Assembly: GCA_028095005.1 (NCBI GenBank)
Contig: CM051460.1
Span: forward strand, 64,271,676-64,335,675
Direction of reading: 5' to 3'
DNA: 64,000 bases
Source: Rhynchospora pubera
Lineage: Eukaryota > Streptophyta > Magnoliopsida > Poales > Cyperaceae
Part shown: positions 33,423-42,385 of the stretch, one piece after another
Position numbering within the stretch: the stretch's first letter is position 1
Layout of the letters: each line of letters opens with the position of its first letter
Program-made: the position numbers and the translations under genes
The notes under the pieces: generated by a model
Told to the model about the DNA's origin: nothing
Seen by the model: the letters and a program-made list of their open reading frames with translations, nothing else
The model's database searches: none

Positions 33423-36400
33423 ATGAACAATCCTAACGGTAACATTTGGTTGGTGTTATTGCAGGTTGGAATGGCATTCGCACCCATTGATGCTTTCAAG
33501 CCGACAGGAGTTCTCCAGATCGGAGGAGTGCCAATCTGCTACAACGACGAATTCACAATTGGAGGCATGCCGTTTGGACATTCCTACGTGCCCGTCGTGC
33601 AAGTCAGCGATGGTACTTTCCAACTAGCAAAGGTCGTGCTGGAGGAACCGCTTGAGGAAGTGATGGAAGTCTCCAACACCGTGGAGGATCCCATGGAGAT
33701 TGATGTCACCAAAGAAGAAGAATGGTCCATTATTCCTCACAAGCGGGCTCACTCAAGCTCAACCCCTTTTCCTCAAAGACGTCAATCCAACCGTCGCTCT
33801 CTTCCCAAGAAGATGGTTGTGAAGAAGGTGTACGCACCAATCTCCCAAAGTGCAAGAACGATGAAGAAGGTTCAACGGGCCTATAAAAATGAATTGGAGA
33901 CAAGGCCCAATTTGCCAGTGAGCAACCCGTTCTCCACCCTCCGTCTGGTGCGAAAGAACTCACCTGTGGCCATACTCAAGACCATGGAAGAGTTCCCTCC
34001 TGAATACCAGATGCAGTTTAGGGGAAGAAATCCGCAAAGCCGGCAATCGGTGAAGGAAAGATTGGTATTCCCGCGAGTATCGGCCCGCAATCGATTGGGG
34101 CCAAAGGGTCAAAAGGAAGGATCATCCTCCGTGTACCAAAGATTGGGGCAAAGGATTAAACCAATGAAGGAGAGATTGGGACCCAAGAAAATGTGGGTGC
34201 CGAAAGAGAAAGCACAACCTATGGAAGTGGACCGAGAGCCACGCCACAAGAAGAGACATGTGGCACGGGAGGGTAGTCAACTTGTGGTTCATGCTCGAGT
34301 TAACATGGTGGAGATAAGCGAAGAACATGAAATGCATGCCTTTGTGAATATGGCTAGTGATGGAGAAATTCCATTCACTAAGAAAAATGGCAAAGATAAG
34401 CAAGATCGCGCCTTTTCAAATCATCTTCTAAATGAAGAAGGACCGACAGAAGATGAAGAAAGAGATGTGAATGGCGAAGATCGTTGGAATGAAGGCGAAA
34501 GACCAAAACTGATGAGAATTATAGAAAGAAATGAAAAGAAAATGGCGGCCATGATGGACGAAAGAGAAAAGGAAAGGAAGATGTTCAAGAAAATATATAA
34601 ACTTCTAGAAAAGAAGAAGTTGCTCGAAGATCTCGAAAAGGAGGATTCTTTTAGTGAAGAAGAAGAGGAGTACAAGCGAAAAGTGTTCAAAGAAAGGAGA
34701 AGCAAGAGTAGATATGAGTACTCTGATGAAAAAGAGAATAGAGAAAGACCATTGAAGGAAAGAAAGAATAAGAGCAAATATGGATCTTCCGATGAAGAAG
34801 AAGAAAGGCCTAAAAGGAGGTTTTCTAAAGAAAGGAGGAATAGGCATAGCCATGAGTCATCAGAAGAAGAAGAAGAAAAGGAATACCGAAGGCATCCCAA
34901 AGGAAGGAGAAATAAAGTGAAGTATGAGTCGAGTGATGATGAAGTTCCCGAAACTAGGCATCGGACTGGGGCAAGAAAACCCGGTTTAACCAAACAAGTC
35001 ATTCAAGAGATGGTCAACCTACAGCTCCAAGCCGCAGGAGCGGGGCGACTTGTCAACCATCGCAAGAAGTGTGGAAGGCCATATCCCAAAAGATATGATC
35101 AAATCTTGTACCCCGAAGGTTATGTAATGCCCAAGTTCAACTTGTTTGATGGCACGAGAAAGGGAGATATTACACCTGATCAGCACTTAATCCAATTTCG
35201 CCACATGTGTGGGAACACTTCTAATAATGAGGCGCTTCTCTTTAGGCAATTCCCGCTAAGTTTGATGGGTGCTGCATTCAATTGGTACGCTTCCCTCGAA
35301 AATGATTCAATGGAAATCTGGGAGGAAATGGAGGAGGCCTTCCGTTCAAAGTTTGCAATGGTTACACAAGAGATCACCATGGCTGATATGGCATGTGAAA
35401 AACCTAAATTGGGAGAAAATGTCCTTGACTATATCAATCGTTGGATGAATCTCAGCATAAGTTGCACCCATCAGATGCCTGAAAGGGAGGCGGTGGAGGT
35501 CTTGATCAGAAATCTAGATGATTGGATGCAAATATCGCTCTCGGGAAGTGATATTACCTCCTACAAAGATCTAATTACTCGAGTGACAAGACTGGCACGT
35601 ATTGGACCACCTAAAGGGCTAGAAATTTCCACCAATGGTGATGAAGAAGAAAGAGGCAATGGTGCAAGTAGTTATGAAACCTCCACCAATGGAAACAAGG
35701 TCAAGAAAAATGGCAATCAAAGGAGTAATACCATGATACCCATGTCTGAACTATTGAGTAAGCCATACTCTTTCAAGAAGGAGAAAACGGAAGCTATTCT
35801 CGAGATGATCCTAAGGGATAGAAGACTAGAATTGCCTCAAAGAAAAGCACCTAGAAATAGAAGAAAAATTGATGTCTCAAAATATTGCGCGTACCATCGA
35901 ATGGTGGGCCATCTGACTGAGGATTGCTATGTGTTTAAGGATATTATTGAACAAATGATCAAGGATGGAAAGTTGGTGCTTAACCCTAGTTTTGAGCAAG
36001 AGCCTGCCCCTCATGAGATGATGTCTCAAAGTGGTGAAAGCGAATGCAATGTCATTGAGATTCATAGTGAAGAATCAAGCGATGATGAGAGCTCATACCG
36101 ATGCATGAGTAAACACATGGTGGGGACATCATATGCCGACCAAATTGCTTCCATTACCTTTACTGATGAAGACTTAGTAATAGGGGCTATGGAACACAAT
36201 GATCCCCTATACATAACAGGTGAAACAAACGGAGCCAGGCTAAGACACTTGTTGATTGATCCAGGGTCGATTGTCAACATTATGCCCTTGAAAACTCTCA
36301 ATCAACTTGCCATACCCACCAAATGCTTAACCCAAGAAAAACTGTTCATACATGGATTTAATGAAACCTCAGAGAAGGCGTTGGGGACGATTACTTTGCA

Positions 36401-36713
36401 AATGCAATTTGAAGAATTGGAAACATCTATCAAATTCTACGTGATTGATGCTGATACAAGTTATAAAGCTCTTCTGGGTCGACCATGGATCCATGAAAAT
36501 CACATAGTTCCATCAACCCTACATCAGTGCTTGAAATATCTCAAGGATGGAAAACAAAAGGTTATTTGGGGAGATGGGCATAAAGTCAAATTTGAAAAGA
36601 AAGAGTGTTATCCAGTGTCGTTACCACAAAAGAGCATAAGTACCATGAGAATGGGCAAGTGTAAGGAAAAAGGAGAAGGGTCTAAATTCCATCACTCAAC
36701 TTCATCCCCTTGA
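33423..36713 (+). CDS. gag-pro: Retrotransposon gag-protease polyprotein
   Basis: 1,096 aa from 33423; the second Met at 33471 is equally plausible because a splice-acceptor-like TTATTGCAG ends at 33464. The N-terminal third is basic. An Lys/Arg/Glu/Ser-rich region with repeated SSDEEEE blocks lies at about 415-520. The gag core (Retrotrans_gag type) is at about 569-700 (LFDGTRKGDITPDQHLIQF ... FNWYASLENDSMEIWEEMEE). A zinc-knuckle-like YCAYHRMVGHLTEDC lies near 821. A retropepsin domain is at about 935-1040 with active-site LLIDPGSIVNIM near 943 and GRPWIH near 1019. The active site reads D-P-G-S rather than D-S/T-G; this variant is known in plant Tat-like elements. The frame ends before any reverse transcriptase. 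It would make capsid and protease. Confidence 0.9.
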   Translation: MNNPNGNIWLVLLQVGMAFAPIDAFKPTGVLQIGGVPICYNDEFTIGGMPFGHSYVPVVQVSDGTFQLAKVVLEEPLEEVMEVSNTVEDPMEIDVTKEEEWSIIPHKRAHSSSTPFPQRRQSNRRSLPKKMVVKKVYAPISQSARTMKKVQRAYKNELETRPNLPVSNPFSTLRLVRKNSPVAILKTMEEFPPEYQMQFRGRNPQSRQSVKERLVFPRVSARNRLGPKGQKEGSSSVYQRLGQRIKPMKERLGPKKMWVPKEKAQPMEVDREPRHKKRHVAREGSQLVVHARVNMVEISEEHEMHAFVNMASDGEIPFTKKNGKDKQDRAFSNHLLNEEGPTEDEERDVNGEDRWNEGERPKLMRIIERNEKKMAAMMDEREKERKMFKKIYKLLEKKKLLEDLEKEDSFSEEEEEYKRKVFKERRSKSRYEYSDEKENRERPLKERKNKSKYGSSDEEEERPKRRFSKERRNRHSHESSEEEEEKEYRRHPKGRRNKVKYESSDDEVPETRHRTGARKPGLTKQVIQEMVNLQLQAAGAGRLVNHRKKCGRPYPKRYDQILYPEGYVMPKFNLFDGTRKGDITPDQHLIQFRHMCGNTSNNEALLFRQFPLSLMGAAFNWYASLENDSMEIWEEMEEAFRSKFAMVTQEITMADMACEKPKLGENVLDYINRWMNLSISCTHQMPEREAVEVLIRNLDDWMQISLSGSDITSYKDLITRVTRLARIGPPKGLEISTNGDEEERGNGASSYETSTNGNKVKKNGNQRSNTMIPMSELLSKPYSFKKEKTEAILEMILRDRRLELPQRKAPRNRRKIDVSKYCAYHRMVGHLTEDCYVFKDIIEQMIKDGKLVLNPSFEQEPAPHEMMSQSGESECNVIEIHSEESSDDESSYRCMSKHMVGTSYADQIASITFTDEDLVIGAMEHNDPLYITGETNGARLRHLLIDPGSIVNIMPLKTLNQLAIPTKCLTQEKLFIHGFNETSEKALGTITLQMQFEELETSIKFYVIDADTSYKALLGRPWIHENHIVPSTLHQCLKYLKDGKQKVIWGDGHKVKFEKKECYPVSLPQKSISTMRMGKCKEKGEGSKFHHSTSSP

Positions 36714-36738
36714 TGATAGAAATAAGAAGGGTAAAAAA

Positions 36739-37590
36739 GTGAAAGAAATATCAACGAAGAAGGATAAAGATGTGAAGAAAACGTCAACCGGGAAGAATAA
36801 GAACTGTGAAACACCTACTCATACTAAGAAAGGCGATAAAGGAGATCCACAAGGTCACAACCAAGGCCCAAGCAAGACAAAAGATAATTTGGAGGAAAGA
36901 ATAAACAAGCCTTACACTTTTAAGAAAGACAAAACCGTGATGATCTTTAAAGAAGTCATGAAGGATGGACTGGTAACTTTACCTAGATGCAAACGACCCG
37001 AAGAAGTGAAAGAAGAGGGTCACCCAAATTATTGCCTTTACCATAGAATACTGGGGCATAGCGTAGAAGATTGTTACATATTCAAGGATTGGGTTGAAGA
37101 TGGAATTTGGGAAGGAAAGATTAAAATACCCAATGAATATAGGCAAAGACCTGCACCCCACAAGAAATCTGACAATGGACTACGAAAACTCTTGAATTCA
37201 TTCAAGAAGGCAGTCGATGGCGAGGGAAATCTGCCTGAGACATCAACCAAAGGACCATGTCCCGAAATAACCGATAAGAGAAACAACCCAAAGACACTTC
37301 CACCACGTATCACTATAATGGAAAAGAGAAGAAAACCTTATTCATTCAGAAAGGATAAAGTGAAGGAGTTATTTCCTTTGGCCATAATGTGGGGACTTGA
37401 GTTGCCAATAAGTAAACGTTCCGGTGAAATGAAAGAAGTTGAAAATCCAAGATATTGTGCATACCATAGATTGGTGGGACACAAAATCGAAGATTGTTGG
37501 GTATTCAAAGATTGGATAGAGGAGAAGTATGGAAAAGGTGAAATTCAACTCCCCAAACACATCCTACAAAACCCTGCACCTCATAAGTAG
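36739..37590 (+). CDS. Second internal ORF with two zinc-knuckle-like repeats
   Basis: About 283 codons, shown from a GTG at 36739. The frame is actually open upstream to 36649, overlapping the end of gag-pro in the +1 frame. This suggests one longer ancestral reading frame now split by a frameshift, or a programmed shift. It has two copies of a roughly 100-residue module: KPY(T/S)F(K/R)KDK, then NYCLYHRILGHSVEDCYIFKD and RYCAYHRLVGHKIEDCWVFKD, then APHK. The same module occurs once in gag-pro (about residues 780-870). Spacing C-X2-H-X4-H-X4-C differs from the classical CCHC knuckle. It probably binds nucleic acid with gag; no enzyme domain is present. Confidence 0.7.
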   Translation: MKEISTKKDKDVKKTSTGKNKNCETPTHTKKGDKGDPQGHNQGPSKTKDNLEERINKPYTFKKDKTVMIFKEVMKDGLVTLPRCKRPEEVKEEGHPNYCLYHRILGHSVEDCYIFKDWVEDGIWEGKIKIPNEYRQRPAPHKKSDNGLRKLLNSFKKAVDGEGNLPETSTKGPCPEITDKRNNPKTLPPRITIMEKRRKPYSFRKDKVKELFPLAIMWGLELPISKRSGEMKEVENPRYCAYHRLVGHKIEDCWVFKDWIEEKYGKGEIQLPKHILQNPAPHK

Positions 37591-37679
37591 ATCCAAAGAA
37601 AGAAAAAGAAAATAAAAAGGAAGAATAAAAAGGGAGAGAAGAAAAAAAGTTAAATAAAGAATGGAAGTAGGAGGAAAAT
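37591..37679. other. Short purine-rich link to the minisatellites
   Basis: A/G-rich sequence between the second ORF stop and the first repeat array. No function seen. Confidence 0.4.
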
Positions 37680-38115
37680 GAATAAAGGAATAAAGTCCCG
37701 AAACCGAAATCGGGACCAAGTTAGAAATTCAGAAAAAGAGAATAAAGAAAGGAATAAAGTCCCGAAACCGAAATCGGGACCAAGTTAGAAATTCAGAAAA
37801 GGAAAATGAATAAAAGAATAAAAGTCCCGAAACCAAAGTCGGGAAACCAAGTTAGAAATTCAGATAAGGAGCGTAAAGAAAGGAAGTAGAACGAAGAATA
37901 AAGAAAGGAATAAAGTCCCGAAACCGAAATCGAGGAACCTAAAAAAAAAGAGAGAGAAAAAAAAGGAGAAAGAAGGTGAAATCAAAATGAAGGAAGAAGA
38001 AGTAAAATCCCGAAATCGAAATCGGGAAAATAAGTCAGAAACAAAAAAAAATGGAAAGAGAAAAGGACAAGGAAAATGAAGAAGAAATAAAGACCCCGAA
38101 TCGGAACCGGGGAGC
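37680..38115 (+). repeat. Minisatellite 1 in the retrotransposon interior (CCCGAAACCGAAATCGGGA)
   Basis: Five or six imperfect copies of a unit with GAATAAAGTCCCGAAACCG, then AAATCGGGACCAAGTTAGAA. The CCCGA/TCGGG halves are complementary, so each unit can form a small hairpin. Very purine-rich; the long minus-strand frames here are only low-complexity. Confidence 0.85.
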
Positions 38116-38350
38116 CAAGTTAAAAGTGCGAAAGAGAGAAAGTGAACAAAGAAGATAGGAAGAAAACAAAAAAAAAAGAGAAATAAGAAAGAAAGAAGAA
38201 AGAAGAAAGAAGAAAGGAGATGAAATAAAAAGAAAGCAAAGTAAAGGAGATAGAAAGAAAAAGAAGAAAGGAAGACCAAATAAGGAAGAAAGCGAAAGAC
38301 AAAGCATGAAATTTTCAAGACCGCATATTTTGAAAGTGTGCATCAAAACT

Positions 38351-38830
38351 CCAGCCCGAAGGTGAAGGAAACATCCAACCAGAAGGTGAAGGAAACATCC
38401 AACCAACCAGAAGGTGAAGGAAACATCCAACCAGAAGGTGAAGGAAACATCCAACCAACCAGAAGGTGAAGGAAACATCCAACCAGAAGGTGAAGGAAAC
38501 ATCCAACCGGAAGGTGAAGGAAACATCCAACTTGAAAGTGAAGGAAACATCCAACCGGAAGGTGAAGGAAACATCCAACTTGAAAGTGAAGGAAACATCC
38601 AACTTGAAAGTGAAGGAAACATCCAACCAGAAGGTGAAGGAAACTCCAGCCCGAAGGTGAAGGAAACATCCAGCCCGAAGGTGAAGGAAACTCCAGCCCG
38701 AAGGTGAAGGAAACTCCAGCCCGAAGGTGAAGGAAACATCCAGCCCGAAGGTGAAGGAAACATCCAACCCGAAGGTCAAGGAAACATCCAACTTGAAGGT
38801 GAAGGAAACTCTAGCCTGAAGGTGAAGGAC
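38351..38830 (+). repeat. Minisatellite 2 (AAGGTGAAGGAAACATCCAAC, 24-28 bp units)
   Basis: About twenty copies of GAAGGTGAAGGAAACATCCA with spacer variants AACCA, AACTTG or GCCC. It is open in several frames, giving repeats such as KVKETSN, but with no gene context. Units with the same variants recur in blocks, which suggests unequal exchange. Confidence 0.9.
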
Positions 38831-38985
38831 AAAGACCCGCGCGCTTTGTAAAGTGTGCATCGAAACACCAACTTGAAAATGAAAAACAAAGACAAGCCGT
38901 GCTCCAATCGCCCACATTCACCGTGTTCATTGATTAACCAATCATTTACGGGATGAGTTTTTGAAAAGAGATTTGTCCCTCCGTT

Positions 38986-39342
38986 GTGAAAATTACCCTA
39001 ATATTGTCAAAAGACTGTGTGGCTTTTGACGAATGACCCGTGTTGAGGAATCCTGTGTGGTTTCTGAATACACGCAGGTGTGAAAATTACCCTAATATTG
39101 TCAAAAGACTGTGTGTCTTTTGACGGATGACCCGTGTTGAGGAATCCTGTGTGGTTTCTGAATACACGCAGGTGTGAAAATTACCCTAATATTGTCAAAA
39201 GACTGTGTGGCTTTTGACGAATGACCCGTGTTGAGGAATCCTGTGTGGTTTCTGAATACACGCAGGTGTGAAAATTACCCTAATATTGTCAAAAGACTGT
39301 GTGGCTTTTGACGGATGACCCGTGTTGAGGAATCCTGTGTGA
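38986..39342 (+). repeat. Minisatellite 3, 94-bp unit, about 3.8 copies
   Basis: Copies start at 38986, 39080, 39174 and 39268 with exact 94-bp spacing and only one to three differences each (for example GACGAATGACCCG against GACGGATGACCCG). The last is truncated near 39342. Very recent expansion. Confidence 0.93.
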
Positions 39343-39827
39343 GAATTTACCCGAAATCGCTAAAAATCTTCGTGATTTTTGACAAACCGACTTATGAAGT
39401 TTATTGAGGCAAGCCCAGCAGTTCAAATCACGCTCACCAATGGAGGAGGAATATTGGGACAAGTAAGGAACTAAAGAGACAAGTCAACATTGGGGCAAGG
39501 CGACAATCAGAATGCTAGGTTGATACCGGGGCAAGAATTGATGGCCAATCATTCTACGACAAGAACGAATGATTAACCGCTTTGGGTGGAACAGCCGTAA
39601 AGTGCACATGTCAAGCAAAAGGAAGAGTAAAGGAAGTGAAGATGCCATGGAAAGAAGAAGATAAAGATTTCATTCATCAAAAGAAGATACACCACTACAA
39701 CCATTGCATAAAGAAGCCTAATACAAGAGAATCTTAAACAACAACTGATGGCGACTAAAGGGATACAAAATGGAGACATAAAAGCGCCCTAAGAAGACAC
39801 TGGGGCAGGGTCAAGCAAGATGACCAT
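39343..39827. other. Internal region, 3' flank of the antisense gene
   Basis: Non-coding on the + strand. On the minus strand it would be the antisense gene's 3' UTR. No poly(A) signal was fixed. Confidence 0.4.
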
Positions 39828-41137
39828 TCATTCTGGGGCAGCAATGACCTCACCAACAACCGCAGCTCCTCCACCGGCCAAGTTGTTAAGAGTTGCGGAG
39901 ATAGCTTGAAGCATTTCTTCCAAAGCATCCATGCGGGCATTCAGTTCCCTGAAGCGCTGATCAATCAAATCCCGAATCGAGACAGGGGCAGGATCATCAA
40001 GAGCCATCATGGCAGAAGTGTCATCCGGCGGAGAATCAACCTCTATGGGGTCGTATTGATTGGGAGCCGCATTAGGAAGCAAGATGTAGTCATTCACAGG
40101 TTGGTTGGGATCAGGAACCAGCATGCCCATTGAAGATTCAACCCATCCGATAAGAGGCAAAGAAAGAAGGAGATTGAAGGGATGTGCCACATCAGCATCT
40201 GAAACACGATTGCCCCACAACATGTCAGGCACACGGATACGAGCCCTAAGCATAAGAGCTTCAATCAGGTGACCATAAGGAAGTGGCTCCCGATCAGAGA
40301 TCGCTACTTGGTGCATGTGGAAAAGGATCATGTGGGCCAGGTTAATAGGCCATTGCTTTTGGATCAGATTACGGAGATAGAAGAGACTCCCAGGTTTGGC
40401 AAGATGGGTCATTACCCCTTGCGGAAAGATGATGTCATTAACCACCAAGAAGAGAAACCTAAAAGTCATGACAAAAGATGTAAAGAAAAGGAATTGAAGT
40501 GAAACACGAGCAAAGAAGAAGGCGATTAAAGGATAAAGAGAAAGAATGAAGAAAGAAAGTACCTATGAAGAGCAGGTAGATGGAAAGTAGACACCCTCTC
40601 AATATCAGGAGCCGCCACCCTGAACCATTGGCGACATTCCTGATAACTGCCGAAACCTTGAGGCCATCTCTGGAAGGCATAAATGGTAGAGCCGTTGATA
40701 GTATTGGCAGCCTGTAAGTAGTTGGTCAAATCCCCAGTTGTGATATGAAAGAAGCGACCAAGCAAGTAGGAAGAGGCCGAAGGAGTTCCGAAGTGGTTGA
40801 AAGAGACCCTAAGATTGGCGTAGAAAAGGCGGATGATCCTAGGATGATGCGGCTGATCACAGTCGGCCAGGCCAGCCAAACTCCATGAGTCAAGCCAACC
40901 TTTGATGAGATTCACCTGCTCTATTGGAATCCGTCTCATGGGGCGAAAGAAGTAACAATCAGCCACTGGCCGCTCTTCGTCACCCATGTCGTTGTAGTAA
41001 GAAAGGAAGGCAGTTTCATCGCGAAAGAGATAGCGATTGTCGGGGGTAAGGGACCAGTCTGGAAAAGTGGAGTCCAGACGTAAGGCAGAAGAACTAGAAT
41101 CTCCTCTGGCACGCTTGGATGAAGGAAGAGAAGACAT
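39828..41137 (-). CDS. Antisense two-exon gene in the retrotransposon (aORF)
   Basis: On the minus strand exon 1 is 41137-40563 and exon 2 is 40458-39828. The junction is CTTCATAG/GTACTT at the donor and GACTTTTAG/GTTTCT at the acceptor; removing this 104-nt intron gives one frame of 401 aa. Exon 1 starts MSSLPSSKRARGDSSSS, a nuclear-localisation-like basic/Ser N-terminus. A folded-looking region follows, with VNLIKGWLDSWSL, RVSFNHFG and YLLGRFFHITTGDL in exon 1 and WPINLAHMILFHMHQV in exon 2. Past an Asp/Pro-rich linker the C-terminus is heptad-like (LNARMDALEEMLQAISATLN). The middle resembles the 'putative plant transposon protein' domain found antisense in Tat/Retand retrotransposons; this is recall, not a search. 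It has a TATA-like box about 85 bp upstream. Function unknown; no catalytic motif seen. Confidence 0.82.
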
Positions 41138-41220
41138 GGTGATAAGAAATTGGAAAAGTATGGAGAAAGATGAAAGAGTACGGTGAACTTGGATGAAGAA
41201 GAGAAAAGAGCAAAGGTGTG

Positions 41221-41229
41221 CTTATATAG
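41221..41229 (-). promoter_or_regulatory. TATA box for the antisense gene
   Basis: CTATATAAG on the minus strand, about 85 bp upstream of the antisense ATG. Position and sequence suit a plant core promoter that is independent of the LTR. Confidence 0.55.
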
Positions 41230-42327
41230 GCATGACAAGAGAAAGGTTGCAATTGGAGTTAATGGCGAACGTGTGAACATGTGAAGAAAGTTAAGGCCGT
41301 AATGGCAAGAAGTGAAATAAACTGTTCAAACTAATTCTTTAAAGAAATGGTATGAAGTCAAGAAGGCGTAGAAGAAGTAGAAGCGTTCAAGGACGATGTC
41401 GGAAGAAAATAACCAAAATCGGGTCAAGGTCCATGTAGGTTCAAGCCCAAGGAAAGACAGGAGCGGGCCAAATACCCTAACCTAAATTGTGGAGTGGATC
41501 TATGTGCGTTCGAGATCCCAAAAGAAGAAAGAAGAAAAGTGAGTATGGGCCGAATTCCCATATCTCTTGAAAGAAGCAGTAGTAAGAGTAAAGATTACTC
41601 GAACCTGAAAGTCAAGCAAGAAGAAGGCCTTGGACGCGGAAGCCCAATCAGGCGCAAGAATAACGAAGTACCCGTCATATCACAAAGGAAGGATGAGAGA
41701 GAACCTTGAGAGCAAGAGCTCAATCAGGCTGTTTTGAAGAGAAAAGAAGTAAGATAAGAGCAAGACTATTTGTTGCTTTGCAAGTAAGTACGTGGAGAAG
41801 TCTCGAACGCGAGAACTCAGTCAAGCACAAGATCAATCCAACAATACAAGGCAATGAAGCACAACGCCTTAACAAAAGCAAGTATCCAAGTTCACCAATA
41901 ACCAAACATGCAAGCATCACGAGTAATCAAGCATCCAAGCATCACAAAGCATCAGCAAGCCAAATGCAAGAATCAAAGTTCAAAGTTCAACAAATGCAAC
42001 AAGTGCAGTCACAAGCGCATCCATGCCACACAAACAAGTGCCAAGATCCGTGACGTGGTGAGCAAAGAGAAGAGATAAAAGAGAGTAAACCTTCTAAGCT
42101 ACAATAGCACCATGAGCCGCAGCCTGATCTTGTGCCACGATGCTTCTCTTACGGGACTCTGCCAAATCAAGAAATACAAGACCTTATAGTCCCACCGGCA
42201 ACTAAGAGATACAAGGCCCCAAAATGAAGGCGAGTGTAGCTTAACCCAACCAAATCCAAATTCTTGCGAAAACTCGACAAAATCGTCATGCAACCAATTT
42301 GACTATATCCAAGGGGTCAAGAAGGGG
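41230..42327. other. 3' internal region of the retrotransposon
   Basis: Non-coding, purine-rich with CAAGCATC/ACAAG-type short repeats (41900-42040). No reverse transcriptase or integrase motif in any frame. On the minus strand it is the antisense gene's upstream region. Confidence 0.5.
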
Positions 42328-42385
42328 CCACCAGAGTACGCTGTTCTGCCCAAGATCCTCACAACCTACTCTGGTGGGGGGTATT
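42328..42385 (+). promoter_or_regulatory. Stem-loop and polypurine tract next to the 3' LTR
   Basis: CCACCAGAGTA (42328-42338) is the exact reverse complement of TACTCTGGTGG (42367-42377), a hairpin with a 28-nt loop. Its right arm runs into the purine tract GGTGGGGGGTATT (42373-42385) that ends at the LTR and should prime plus-strand DNA. Confidence 0.75.

Noticed and set aside
34421..35002. 193-aa minus-strand frame opposite gag
   Set aside because: Ser/Leu/Phe-rich complement of the Glu/Arg/Lys-rich gag region; unlike the real antisense gene it has no splice structure or start context.
37860..38917. Minus-strand frames rich in Phe/Ser/Leu (up to 242 aa) and plus-strand repeat frames (KVKETSN)
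   Set aside because: They come from purine-rich minisatellites read in both directions; no stop pressure and no start context.
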